DNA of 64,000 nucleotides from Roseiarcus sp963709655 (lineage in GTDB: Bacteria > Pseudomonadota > Alphaproteobacteria > Rhizobiales > Beijerinckiaceae): assembly GCA_963709655.1 (NCBI GenBank), contig CAVPXF010000056.1:877063-941062 (forward strand), given 5' to 3'. Positions 36,316-45,016 of the stretch are shown here, piece after piece. The translations under genes were made by a program, and so were the position numbers. A model generated the notes under the pieces. It saw only the letters and a program-made list of their open reading frames with translations, was not told the DNA's origin and searched no databases. Within the stretch, counting starts at the first letter, position 1; each line of letters begins with the position of its first letter.

Positions 36316-37008
36316 ATGTCCACGATCAAGCTGCATGTCATCAAGCCGAGCGTGAACAACATGACGGCGCGCGTCTTCGTGCGCGCAGCCAGGCTCGACT
36401 TCACTGAGGACGACGTCTACGGCAAGACGCGCTCGGAGGAATTCTCGGCCAAGAACCCGTCTCACTTGACGCCGATGATCGAGGCTCCCCATCTGCCGAA
36501 AGGCGTCATGTGGGAGAGCTGCGCGATCATGCAGTATCTCTGCAACAAGCATCATCTCGACGCCTTCTATCCGACCGAGCCGGAGAAGCGCGCGATGGTG
36601 GACAGCGCGATGTTCTATATCGTCGGTACGCTCTATCCCTATGTCACACGCGCGACCTATCCGGCGCTCGGCTTCCCGCAATATGCGGGCGAGGTCGGAG
36701 CAAGCGACGCCGACGCCGCGGCGAAGGCCAAGGCTGAGAAGGCCGCCGAGGCGGCGGTCGGCGAGACCCTCGCGGCGTTCCACAAGTTCTTCCTCGACGG
36801 CAAGACCTTCGTCGGCGGCGACCATGTCTCGATCGCCGATATCCGCCTCGCCTGCAGCCTCGAGTTCCTGAACGTGATCGACTACCCGTTCGCCGGCTGG
36901 ACCAAGGCCTATATGGCCGCCGTCGAGCAGGCGCTCGGCGACGCCTATGCCGAGCCGGCGGGGGACGTTCAAGGCTACATCCAGTACGTGAAGGGGAAGA
37001 AGGGGTAG
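36316..37008 (+). CDS. Glutathione S-transferase family protein
   Basis: 230 residues. The N-terminal thioredoxin fold starts IKLHVIKPSVNNMTARVFVR, with NPSHLTPMIEAP (cis-Pro) and WESCAIMQYLCNKHHLDAF (gamma-glutamyl-binding Glu-Ser). The C-terminal helical domain includes FVGGDHVSIADIRLACSLEF (the conserved N-capping box Ser-x-x-Asp). It starts 12 bp after the VOC gene with AGGAGGAA upstream. In such clusters GSTs may act as isomerases (like maleylpyruvate isomerase), lyases or dehalogenases; which one is not shown. Confidence 0.85.
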   Translation: MSTIKLHVIKPSVNNMTARVFVRAARLDFTEDDVYGKTRSEEFSAKNPSHLTPMIEAPHLPKGVMWESCAIMQYLCNKHHLDAFYPTEPEKRAMVDSAMFYIVGTLYPYVTRATYPALGFPQYAGEVGASDADAAAKAKAEKAAEAAVGETLAAFHKFFLDGKTFVGGDHVSIADIRLACSLEFLNVIDYPFAGWTKAYMAAVEQALGDAYAEPAGDVQGYIQYVKGKKG

Positions 37009-37190
37009 GGGGCCCGGCGCGCGGCGCCTCCTCGCGCCGGCGCGAGCCGACGCCCGTCAGGGTCCCGCGAAAGAGACCGTCGGAGACGGCGAACGCGCCT
37101 TTCCTCGTGTCGCCGCATTGACGTCGTCTTCTCGCGCCGCGATCAATCCACGAACGGCGCTTCGCCGTCTTTCGCGTGGGAGGCAAGACC

Positions 37191-38159
37191 ATGCGCACGA
37201 TCACGCTCGAAGAGCATTTCGCCACACCGGCTTATCTCGCCGGGCCGGGCCGCAAGCTGAAGGAGCGCGCCGAACAATCGGACTGGATGGCGAAGCTCAT
37301 GGCCGACCTCACCGACTTTGGCGACGGGCGCGTTGCGGCGATGGACAAGGCCGGCGTCACGATGCAGGCGCTGTCGCTGACCTCGCCCGGCGTCGAGCAG
37401 CTCTCGGGCGAGGAAGCCAAGAGCGTCGCGCGCGAGACCAACGCGGCGATCGGCGAAGCGGTCCGGCGTCATCCGGACCGGTTTTTCGGGCTGGCCTCGC
37501 TGCCGCTGATCGACCCGCCGGCGGCGATCGGCGAACTCGAGCGGTCGATCGCCGCGGACGGCTGCAAGGGCGTGGTGATCAACGGGCACGTCCAGGGGCG
37601 CTATCTCGACGACCGGTTCTTCTGGCCCGTCCTTCAGCGCGCCGAGGCGCTCAAGCTGCCGATCTATCTTCATCCGACGCAATCGCCGAAAGCGGTTGTC
37701 GAGGCTTGGTACGCCGGCCTCAAGCCGGCGGTCGCCGAAATGATGGCGAACGGCGGCTGGGGCTGGCACATCGAGACGGCGCTGCACGTGCTGCGCATGG
37801 CGCTCGGCGGCGTGTTCGACGCGCATCCCGAATTGCAGATCGTCATTGGACACATGGGGGAGACGCTGCCCTTCATGATCGAGCGGGTCAATTCGATGCC
37901 GCCCTCCGTGACCGGGCTCAAGAAGCCCATCAGCGCCTATCTGCGCAACAACGTCCATTACACCTTCGCCGGATTCAACTTCCTGCCGACCTTCCTGCAA
38001 TTGCTGCTCGAGGTCGGCGTCGACCGCATACTGTTCTCGGCCGATCATCCCTACCGCCCGATGGCGGAGGCGCGCGCCTTCCTTGACCGCCTGCCCGTCA
38101 GCCCGGCCGACCGGGAGAGGATCGCGCACGGCAATGCGGAGCGGCTGTTCGGGGTGTAA
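37191..38159 (+). CDS. Amidohydrolase-2/ACMSD-type enzyme, probable decarboxylase
   Basis: 322 residues from the ATG at 37191 (GGGAGG upstream). It starts MRTITLEEHFATPAY, the ExH metal motif in the form EEHF seen in gamma-resorcylate and related nonoxidative decarboxylases. Further metal and active-site segments are LPIYLHPTQSP (His), IVIGHMGETLPFMIERV (His) and ILFSADHPYRPM (Asp). The family decarboxylates aromatic or aminomuconate-type acids in the cytoplasm with Zn or Mn. It is 182 bp after the GST gene but in the same direction, the likely end of the five-gene cluster. The gap 37009-37190 shows nothing clear beyond GC-rich inverted sequence. Confidence 0.83.
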   Translation: MRTITLEEHFATPAYLAGPGRKLKERAEQSDWMAKLMADLTDFGDGRVAAMDKAGVTMQALSLTSPGVEQLSGEEAKSVARETNAAIGEAVRRHPDRFFGLASLPLIDPPAAIGELERSIAADGCKGVVINGHVQGRYLDDRFFWPVLQRAEALKLPIYLHPTQSPKAVVEAWYAGLKPAVAEMMANGGWGWHIETALHVLRMALGGVFDAHPELQIVIGHMGETLPFMIERVNSMPPSVTGLKKPISAYLRNNVHYTFAGFNFLPTFLQLLLEVGVDRILFSADHPYRPMAEARAFLDRLPVSPADRERIAHGNAERLFGV

Positions 38160-38352
38160 ATGGCGTCCAAGAACCAACAACGGCGGGGCGCTTTTTGGCT
38201 TGCGCTACGTTCGGGAATTTGGTCAACCTGTGCGAAGCCCAGCCGCTCCGTGGAGACGCCAACGAATAGCGTTTGATAAAATCCAATATACTCTGTCCGT
38301 TATTGCCATTGGTAATTCGCACAGGTGAAACATTTCGCTTGCGGGAATTACA

Positions 38353-38814
38353 ATGGAGAAAAGTAACATGAACACAATTGCCGATGTACTCGCCTCGATT
38401 GCAGAGGTGCGCGCGCTGATCGAACAAGCGAAATCTCAGATACTAAAAGACCGTGACATCATCCTTAGCGGTCAGGGCCAGTCGTTCGAACAGGAGGACG
38501 AGGCCTCGGACTCGGCCGGTGATGTTGTTCAACGGGAAGAGGCCGTGGAGGAACTCAACCTCGCGGACGGAGGGGTGGAACGTCTCGAGCGACTCATTCA
38601 GCTTGCACCAGCTGCACGGCGGGGCTTCCAGCTCACGAAGTCTCAATCCGCGTTGTCGCTGATCGAGAACGCAATGGAGGTCGTTGAGGACATCAAACGG
38701 TCACGGGAAGTCATTGTTGACGGAGCCTACCTCCTCGACACCGCAATGGAGCACCTGGAGAACGCCGTAGGTTGCTTGGAAGAAGCTGGCCTCCAGGGCC
38801 CAGCGGTAGACTGA
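38353..38814 (+). CDS. Hypothetical helical protein
   Basis: 153 residues from 38353, or 148 from the ATG at 38368, which has GGAG 9 bases upstream. Composition is acidic and almost wholly helical (IADVLASIAEVRALIEQAKS, VVQREEAVEELNLADGGVER, DTAMEHLENAVGCLEEAG); no signal or membrane segment, and no domain I recognise. Its codon use and the preceding 190 bp (38160-38352) are less GC-rich than the neighbours, which hints at recent acquisition. It is isolated between the decarboxylase and the dgo operon. Confidence 0.6.
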   Translation: MEKSNMNTIADVLASIAEVRALIEQAKSQILKDRDIILSGQGQSFEQEDEASDSAGDVVQREEAVEELNLADGGVERLERLIQLAPAARRGFQLTKSQSALSLIENAMEVVEDIKRSREVIVDGAYLLDTAMEHLENAVGCLEEAGLQGPAVD

Positions 38815-38832
38815 TCGCTACGCGGAGACGCG

Positions 38833-39462
38833 CTAATCTTTGATTCGGGTGGCCTCTCCCCACGCCGCAACAAAGGTCTTCGCCTTCGCCTCGACCGCCT
38901 TCGCCGTCATGCCGGGCTTATAGAGCGCGCCGCCGATGCCGAAGCCGGCGGCCCCGGCTTCGCGGTAGGGCGCGAGCTTCTCGGGCGTGACGCCCCCGAC
39001 GGGGAAGAGCGGCGCGTCCTTCGGCAGCACCGATCGCCACGCTCGCACCACTTCGGGCGGCAGGGCCTCGGCGGGGAAGAGCTTCAGGCCGGGCGCGCCG
39101 AGGCTCAGCGCCGCGAACGCCTCGGTCGGCGTGGCCACGCCCGGCAGAACGCTCAGGCCCAGCTTCAGCGCGCATTCGATCACCGCGGGGTCGGCGTTCG
39201 GCGCGACGATCAGCCCGGCGCCGGCGTTCGCCGCCGCCTCGACCGCGCCGGGCAGGAGCACGGTCCCCGCGCCGACGAGCGCGGCCTTGCCGACCCGGCC
39301 GGCGATGATCTCGATACTCCTGAACGGATCGGGGGAGTTGAGCGGAACCTCGATCGCCCCGAAGCCCGCCTCGACCAGGGCGGAGGCGACGGCTTCGGCC
39401 TCATCCGGCTTGACGCCGCGGAGAATGGCGATCAGGGGCGTCGGAGCGAGAGCGAGCATCAT
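38833..39462 (-). CDS. dgoA: 2-dehydro-3-deoxy-6-phosphogalactonate aldolase
   Basis: 209 residues of the KDPG/KDPGal class I aldolase family. Visible are PLIAILRGVKPDEAEAVASA, GFGAIEVPLNSPDPFRSIEI (catalytic Glu; the LNSP form is that of DgoA rather than Eda), LVGAGTVLLPGAVEAAANAG, IVAPNADPAVIECALK and GAPGLKLFPAEALPPEVVRA (Schiff-base Lys). It cleaves 2-keto-3-deoxy-6-phosphogalactonate to pyruvate and glyceraldehyde 3-phosphate. It overlaps dgoK by 4 bp. Last gene of the minus-strand operon dehydrogenase-dgoK-dgoA. Confidence 0.92.
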   Translation of the reverse strand: MMLALAPTPLIAILRGVKPDEAEAVASALVEAGFGAIEVPLNSPDPFRSIEIIAGRVGKAALVGAGTVLLPGAVEAAANAGAGLIVAPNADPAVIECALKLGLSVLPGVATPTEAFAALSLGAPGLKLFPAEALPPEVVRAWRSVLPKDAPLFPVGGVTPEKLAPYREAGAAGFGIGGALYKPGMTAKAVEAKAKTFVAAWGEATRIKD

Positions 39463-40382
39463 AGGAGTCCGGCTTGACGGGCGACGAGGAGAAGTCCGTG
39501 CGGCGCAGCTTGATCCGGCGCCAGCGCGGTCTCCTCGCCGAGCGCGGCGAATGCGGTCCGATAACGCGCAACGAGCCCTTTCGCTCCCGCGAGATGCGCA
39601 GTTTCCCCGGGAAAGAGCCGCCTGGCCTCGGCGATCTCCGCGCCGATCATGAGCCCGGAAAGGTAGTCGCCCGCGTCGGCCTCGGCAAGACCGCCCATCA
39701 GGGGCAGGCTGCGGGCGCCAAAGAGGGCGCCGAGCAGGCCGCCGCGCTCGCCTCGGACGGTGGCCGCGCCGCGTCGAGCCCCGCGTGCGAACGCGGGCCC
39801 TGGCGCCGCTGACGGGGCAGCGCGGGCGAAGGCGCCGATGAGGGTATGGTCGCGGATCGCAGCATAGAGTTCACCGGTGACGAAGGTCTTGAAGCGCAGG
39901 ACGCGTCCGGCCTCGATAACCACCCATTTGCAATGCGAGCCGGGCAGCACGACGAGCCGGCCGCCGGCCTCGGCGATCCCGAGGATTTCGATCTCCTCGC
40001 CGCGCATCACGTCGGGCTCGCCGTCTGCGTCCGTGAAGGCGAGGCCGGGGGCGATCATGACGCGCCGGCCGTCCGCCTCGACCGCGACAAGGTTTTCGGC
40101 GATTGCGCTGAGATCCGCTGGGCAAGCGACGTAGGGCGCCTCGCGCCAGCCGTTGCGGCTGCCGACCATGCCCGAGGCGAGGACGGGCAGGGCGGGATGG
40201 GCGTCGAGCCAGTCGCCGAGGACGCGCCGGAACGTCGCCGGAAATCCGCCGGGCGAGACCGAGACCGAAGCAATGCCGTCGGCCGTCGCGATCGTATCGA
40301 GGACCGCGCCGTCGCGCGCCATGAGATAGGCGCGGAAGGCGGACGAGCCCCAGTCGACGCCGATCAGCGCGGGGGCGGTCAC
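39459..40382 (-). CDS. dgoK: 2-dehydro-3-deoxygalactonokinase
   Basis: 307 residues. It starts TAPALIGVDWGSSAFRAYLM, the DgoK ATP-binding motif, with LDAHPALPVLASGMVGSRNG (diagnostic SGMxGSRxGW), VLPGSHCKWV and GELYAAIRDHTLIGAFA. Phosphorylates 2-keto-3-deoxygalactonate in the De Ley-Doudoroff route, directly before the DgoA aldolase step; the two genes overlap by 4 bp. The dehydrogenase gene lies 64 bp upstream. Confidence 0.92.
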   Translation of the reverse strand: MTAPALIGVDWGSSAFRAYLMARDGAVLDTIATADGIASVSVSPGGFPATFRRVLGDWLDAHPALPVLASGMVGSRNGWREAPYVACPADLSAIAENLVAVEADGRRVMIAPGLAFTDADGEPDVMRGEEIEILGIAEAGGRLVVLPGSHCKWVVIEAGRVLRFKTFVTGELYAAIRDHTLIGAFARAAPSAAPGPAFARGARRGAATVRGERGGLLGALFGARSLPLMGGLAEADAGDYLSGLMIGAEIAEARRLFPGETAHLAGAKGLVARYRTAFAALGEETALAPDQAAPHGLLLVARQAGLL

Positions 40383-40446
40383 GAGGCGCGGCGGCCGTGC
40401 AGGACCGCCATGAGGCCGGAGTGCGCGAGCGACGTCGCCTGCGACG

Positions 40447-41394
40447 TCATTCGCCGATCTCCTCCGCCGCCCGCTTCTTGTGCGCGGCCAGCGCCATCAG
40501 CCGCCGGTCGCGCCAGGCCGCGCGCTCGCCGAGCTTGTCGGCCGGCAGCTGGCGGCGGCGCTCGGCCTCGATCGCGTCCATCGCTTCGCCCGTCCAGTCG
40601 ACCCGCCGCTGCATCGAGGGGAAGATCCCGGCGTAGATGCCCTGGTAGCGCTCGGCATAGTCGCGCACCCCGCCGGGCGCATTGAGGTCGATGGTCTCGA
40701 ACGGACCCATGAAGGACCAGCGCAACGCCAGGCCCTCGCGGATCGCGACGTCGACGTCCTTGGCGCTGGCGTAGCCGTCGGCGACGAGCCGGAACGCCTC
40801 TTCGAGCAGCGCCCCCTGCAGCCGGTTGACGACAAAGCCGTCGATCTCCCGCGCCATCACGATCGGCGCATGGCCGGCTCCTTCGAGAAGGGCGGCGGCG
40901 CGCTCGATCGCCTCGCGCTCCGTCCACGGCGCCGGAACGATTTCGACCGACGGGATCAGATAGGGCGGATTGATTGGGTGGGCGACGAGGCAGCGCCCGC
41001 GACCCTTGAGACCCAGGCTGAACGCCGACGGCAGGATCGCCGAGGTGGAGCTTGCCAGCACGGCTTCGGGATCAGCGAGGCGGTCGAGTTCGGCGAACAC
41101 GCGCCGCTTCGTCTGAATGTCCTCGGGCGTGTTTTCCTGGACGTAGCTCGCCCCGTGCAGAGCGTCTTCGAGGGAGACCGCCCGGCGTATCCGGGCGCGC
41201 ACCGAGAGCGGCGCTTCGCCGTGCAAAAGCTCGTTGGCGTCGAGGTCCGGCAGGACCCGGTTGACGAAACTCAGCGCCTCGTCGGTCGCCTCGGGCCGAT
41301 CGTCCCAGATCGCCACCTCGTGGCCGGCGCGCGCAAAGCTGACCGCCCAGGCGCGGCCGACAAGACCAAGTCCGACGAGAGCGATCTTGCTCAT
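40447..41394 (-). CDS. 3-hydroxyacyl-CoA-dehydrogenase-like enzyme, lambda-crystallin/L-gulonate dehydrogenase type
   Basis: 315 residues from the ATG at 41394, which has GGAGGAG upstream. The Rossmann motif is KIALVGLGLVGRAWAVSFAR (GxGxxGxxW). The segment ASSTSAILPSAFSLGLKGRG and CLVAHPINPPYLIPSVEIVP is very close in pattern to CRYL1, the L-gulonate 3-dehydrogenase. The C-terminal 3HCDH domain includes DGFVVNRLQGALLEEAFRLV. In this operon with dgoK and dgoA it probably oxidises a sugar acid at C3. Carnitine or hydroxyacyl substrates are possible alternatives. No galactonate dehydratase or galactose dehydrogenase gene is in the window. Confidence 0.8.
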   Translation of the reverse strand: MSKIALVGLGLVGRAWAVSFARAGHEVAIWDDRPEATDEALSFVNRVLPDLDANELLHGEAPLSVRARIRRAVSLEDALHGASYVQENTPEDIQTKRRVFAELDRLADPEAVLASSTSAILPSAFSLGLKGRGRCLVAHPINPPYLIPSVEIVPAPWTEREAIERAAALLEGAGHAPIVMAREIDGFVVNRLQGALLEEAFRLVADGYASAKDVDVAIREGLALRWSFMGPFETIDLNAPGGVRDYAERYQGIYAGIFPSMQRRVDWTGEAMDAIEAERRRQLPADKLGERAAWRDRRLMALAAHKKRAAEEIGE

Positions 41395-41523
41395 CCGGCT
41401 CCTCCGGGCCATTTTGCTAGCCGCGTCAAGCAGTAGCAGGCTGCTGCGCCAAGGCCAACGCCCCCGCGGAAATTAGGAGGCGCGGCGTCCACCGAAGGGC
41501 GCTGGGCTACAGGCGCGCGCGTT

Positions 41524-41637
41524 CCCCCTCGCCCCGCTTGCGGGGAGAGGGCCGGGGTGAGGGGCTTGGCGATTGGCCGCTGTGGGCGCTCACCCGGCCC
41601 CTCATCCTAACCTTCTCCCCGCGCGCGGGAGAAGGGA
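41524..41637. repeat. Paired palindromes of the CCCTC...GGGGAGAGGG type
   Basis: CCCCCTCGCCCCGCTTGCGG and GGAGAGGGCCGGGGTGAGGG, then, after 30 bases, TCACCCGGCCCCTCATCC and CTTCTCCCCGCGCGCGGGAG, AAGGGA. This is the intergenic form of the element that is inserted inside hrpB at 7570. It lies between the divergent dehydrogenase and cyclase genes. Confidence 0.78.
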
Positions 41638-41730
41638 CGCGAGTCCACCGCCCGAGACCGCGCGACGGCCGCCCTCCGAGCTCGGCAACTCTGTTTGGCC
41701 GATCCGCGCCGAGGCTCTATCATCGGCCGC

Positions 41731-42936
41731 ATGACCGATGACGACATTGTCGCTCTGGCCGGCTGGGTCGCGGAGGCCGGCCTCGCCGGCGCGTCCGAGA
41801 CGACGCTGCTGCAGGGCTTTTGCGAACGCGCGGCCGCCGCCGGCCTGCCGCTGGCGCGCGGGGTCGCGTTCATCGACACCCTGCATCCGCTGTACGAAGG
41901 GCGGACGTTTCGCTGGGATCGGGACAAGCCGGACGTGACCTTCACCGACTACGGCCGCAGCACGGAGGGCGAAGGCGCAGAGCGCTGGCGGACCAGCCCC
42001 TGGTTCCGCATGCTGAACGACGGCGTGTCTGTGCTGCGGCGGCGGGTCGGTCCGGACACGGCGTCCGAATTTCCGATCCTGCGCGAGCTGTACGAAGCGT
42101 CGCTCACCGAATATGTCGCCGTTCTCAATCGCTTCGACGCCGACGGCGTGATCGGCGAGATGGACTCGTTCTATTCGGGCTGGATGACGGACCGGCCGGA
42201 AGGCTTTTCCGACGCGGAGGTCGACGTCATCACGCGGCTCGTTCCGCACCTCGGGCTGGCGATCAAGGCGGCGACGCTTGCCCGGATGGCCGAAACCCTG
42301 GTCGAGACCTACCTCGGCCGCGACGCGGGGCGTCGGGTCATGCAAGGGCGGATCGAACGCGGCGTCGCCGACCGCATCAAGACGGTGCTCTGGTTCAGCG
42401 ACCTGCATGATTACACCCGCATTTCAGACAGCGCCGACCCCGAGCAGATCATTCCGCTCCTCAACGACTACGCCGACGCGGTCGTGTCGGCGATCCACGC
42501 CCATTCGGGCGACGTCTTGAAGCTGATCGGCGACGGGGTGCTGGCGATCTTTCCCGCCCAGGATCGCGCCCGCGCCACGGCGGTCGCGCTCGAAGCGGCG
42601 AAGGAGGCCCGCGCGGCGGTGGCGGCGCTGAACGACCGGCGCGGGGCGGAGGGGCTCCCGACCACCGACATGTATCTCGGCCTTCACCTCGGCGTGGTGT
42701 TCTACGGCAACATCGGCAGCCAGGATCGTCTCGATTTCACCGTCGTCGGACCCGCGGTCAACGAGGTGTCGCGGATCGCCGCGATGTGCCGCTCGGTCGA
42801 TCAGCCGGTCCTGATCTCCTCGACCTTCGTCGAATCCTTCGGCTCCGATCGCCGTCCGTTCGTGTCCGTCGGCCGTTACGCCCTGCGCGGGGTCGGCAGG
42901 CCGCAGGAGTTGTTCACCCTCGACCCGAACGGATGA
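41731..42936 (+). CDS. Class III adenylate/guanylate cyclase
   Basis: 401 residues from the ATG at 41731. The C-terminal cyclase domain (about residues 220-370) has VLWFSDLHDYTRISDSADPE (first metal Asp), VLKLIGDGVLAIFPAQD (second Asp in GDG), GLHLGVVFYGNIGSQDRLDF and VVGPAVNEVSRIAAM, all standard. The N-terminal 200 residues (GVAFIDTLHPLYEGRTFRWD, RTSPWFRMLNDG) form a soluble region common in rhizobial adenylate cyclases; no membrane helix. It makes cAMP (or cGMP) in the cytoplasm. An in-frame ATG at 41695 is also possible. A possible effector, a cyclic-nucleotide-binding-type protein, is encoded at 58543-58912. Confidence 0.87.
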   Translation: MTDDDIVALAGWVAEAGLAGASETTLLQGFCERAAAAGLPLARGVAFIDTLHPLYEGRTFRWDRDKPDVTFTDYGRSTEGEGAERWRTSPWFRMLNDGVSVLRRRVGPDTASEFPILRELYEASLTEYVAVLNRFDADGVIGEMDSFYSGWMTDRPEGFSDAEVDVITRLVPHLGLAIKAATLARMAETLVETYLGRDAGRRVMQGRIERGVADRIKTVLWFSDLHDYTRISDSADPEQIIPLLNDYADAVVSAIHAHSGDVLKLIGDGVLAIFPAQDRARATAVALEAAKEARAAVAALNDRRGAEGLPTTDMYLGLHLGVVFYGNIGSQDRLDFTVVGPAVNEVSRIAAMCRSVDQPVLISSTFVESFGSDRRPFVSVGRYALRGVGRPQELFTLDPNG

Positions 42937-43245
42937 GGAGGGCCCCCGCGCCCCGAGCGCCGACGAGCGTCCGTCTGACGCGCACGAAAATGGTCGCGGA
43001 TGCCGTCGAGCGATGGGCGTGTCCCTGTTTGAACCTCGTCCGGATTCCGGACGATCATTCCTTTCCGCAACAGGCTGACGCCGACGGGCGACAGTCGGCG
43101 GGGCCGTTCGGGTAAACGCTTGGCGCCGAATGCGTAAGCTATCCCGCCCGCGGTCCATCAAGCGATGCGTAACGAGCCAATATGCGACCAGGCGCCTGAG
43201 CGATCTCGCAGCGGACGAGGCCGGGCTGCGCCTGGCTGGGCTGAC
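42937..43245. other. 309-bp gap between convergent genes
   Basis: Between the ends of the cyclase gene and the MFS gene. I see no gene, repeat or clear terminator; open frames here are shadow-like and have no ribosome site. Confidence 0.45.
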
Positions 43246-44568
43246 CTACGCCGTTGCCGCCACGCGTGCCGCCTGCGCGCCGCCTGCTGGCTGATCGGCC
43301 CGGTCCTCGTCCGGCCGATGGAAGAGGAGCACGACGACCACGGACGACAGCGCCAACGCGGTCATGAGCAGGAAGGCGTACTCGAACGATCCGAACGTAC
43401 CGACCACCCAACCGGTGATCGCGGGCGCCAGGAAGCCGGAGATCGCGAAGCCCGTATCCATGATGCCGAGCGCCGTGGCGGCCCGTCCCGGCACGATGTC
43501 GACGTTGACTGCGTAATACGATGCGTTGGCGCCCATGCTGAAGGCCACCGCCACGGTGATCCCGGCGATCGCCACCGGCAAGCTGTGGACGAGGCCGACC
43601 GGGATCACGGCGAGCGCCGCGAGAAGCTGGGTGACGCCGATCAACAGGCTTCTTGATATCCGAAAACTTCCCGTGCGTTTCAGCAAATAATCGGAAAGAT
43701 AACCGAGCGCCACCAGCATGACCGAGGCGCAGGCCCACGGCAGGATTGCAAACAGGCCCACTTCGCGGACGTTCAACTTGTAGGTGACTTGCAGGTAGTT
43801 CGGCAGCCAGCCCATGAAGAAGAACAGGAAGTAGCCGAACACGAAGAACGCCCAATAGTTCGCCAGCAGCGTCCGGTTGGTGAGCAGCAGGCGCCAGTCG
43901 GTGAAGCCGTGGCGCACATGCCTGGCGACACGATTGCGGGCCGCCTCGACCCCGCCGCGGATATGCTTCAACTCCGCGTCGCCGACGAACGACGACTGCT
44001 CCGGGTCGTTGCGGAAGAAAATAAGCCACACCGGAACCCAGACCGCGCTCAGCGCCGTCAGCGTGAAGAACATGCCGCGCCAGCCGAACGCATGGATCAA
44101 CTGTGTTGTCAGCGGCGCGCCGATTGCAAGCGCCAGCGGCACGGCGACCAGGGTATTGCCAAGGGCGATGGCGCGTTCGTGCGGAGGAAGCCAGCGGCTG
44201 ACGGCGCCGGTCAACGCCGGGAAGTTCGGCCCCTCCGCCACCCCGAGCACGGTGCGCGCGATGTAGAGCGTGAGGAACCCGCCGGCAAATCCGGTGGCCC
44301 CGATCGATGCGGTCCACAGCACGGCTGCGGTGAGAAGCACAGCGCGGGCGCCCCACCGATCGACCGCGATCCCGCCAAGGAACGTGGTGACCGCGTAGCC
44401 CAGTCCGAAGGCCCCGAGGATCAGCCCGATCTCGGCCGGTCCCAGTCCGAGCTCTGCCTTGATATCGCCTATCGCGAAGGCGATCGCCGACCGATCGATA
44501 TAGTTCGCGACAGTGATATAGAAGAGAAGAGCGATGACGATCCAGCGAAAGCCGCCCTTGGTTGCCAT
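43246..44568 (-). CDS. MFS transporter, anion:cation symporter (ACS) family
   Basis: 440 residues from the ATG at 44568, with GGAGG 6 bases upstream; longer frames to 44739 add a polar leader. Twelve hydrophobic helices. ACS markers are ALLFYITVANYIDRSAIAFA (helix 1, NYxDR), GLGYAVTTFLGGIAVDRWGA (loop 2-3, Asp-Arg), EGPNFPALTGAVSRWLPPHE (helix 4-5, the ACS E-x-x-x-x-P signature) and ALGNTLVAVPLALAIGAPL. These carriers import sugar acids and other organic anions with protons; hexuronate, glucarate and galactonate carriers belong here. With dgoKA only 4 kb away a sugar-acid substrate is plausible but not shown. Confidence 0.88.
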   Translation of the reverse strand: MATKGGFRWIVIALLFYITVANYIDRSAIAFAIGDIKAELGLGPAEIGLILGAFGLGYAVTTFLGGIAVDRWGARAVLLTAAVLWTASIGATGFAGGFLTLYIARTVLGVAEGPNFPALTGAVSRWLPPHERAIALGNTLVAVPLALAIGAPLTTQLIHAFGWRGMFFTLTALSAVWVPVWLIFFRNDPEQSSFVGDAELKHIRGGVEAARNRVARHVRHGFTDWRLLLTNRTLLANYWAFFVFGYFLFFFMGWLPNYLQVTYKLNVREVGLFAILPWACASVMLVALGYLSDYLLKRTGSFRISRSLLIGVTQLLAALAVIPVGLVHSLPVAIAGITVAVAFSMGANASYYAVNVDIVPGRAATALGIMDTGFAISGFLAPAITGWVVGTFGSFEYAFLLMTALALSSVVVVLLFHRPDEDRADQPAGGAQAARVAATA

Positions 44569-45016
44569 GATTTCCTCCGTCTCGTAATGGGCTTCTTGCG
44601 GCCCTCTTGCATGAACGCGTATTGGGTGGAGTTTGGCAAGGTAACCATCCGGCCTATAAGCCGTAGGGACTGGCAATCGTGGCTGCCCTTCGCGCTCTTC
44701 GCGCGGCGTCGCTTCGGATGAATCCGATTCGTTCGACAAGGCTGTCGACGCCCAAGGCGGCGGAGGCCATGAGGTCGCCGAGTCATTGAACCCAGATCAA
44801 GCCGTCGCCAGGTCCATTGCGAGTCGGTCGCCTGTTCCGTGGCGGCAGGTCAACAAGCCGACACCCTTCCCGAACCGCTGGGCGCGACGCTCTCCTCACC
44901 TACGGAAACGGATTGGGAAGGGCAGCAAAAGGTCGATACCCGAAATCCAAACGGAGCCCCGGCCGAGTCGGGCGCCTGCTTGACGCCGCCATCGCCGGGT
45001 CGGATACGGGCGTCCA
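44569..45016. other. 448-bp divergent intergenic region
   Basis: Between the MFS gene (minus) and the ABC exporter operon (plus). It should hold both promoters. TTGAACCCAGATCAA at 44786-44800 resembles a FixK/FNR box but has 15 rather than 14 bases. No convincing gene. Confidence 0.45.

Noticed and set aside
43139..44356. Large minus-strand frame within the MFS transporter gene.
   Set aside because: Out-of-frame reading of the MFS gene, with Arg/Gly-rich composition and no membrane helices.
44786..44800. TTGAACCCAGATCAA resembles the FixK/FNR box TTGACCCAGATCAA, with fixLJ in the window.
   Set aside because: It has 15 rather than 14 bases, so the half-sites are out of register. Given the extra-base errors elsewhere it might be a true box, but as read it does not match.
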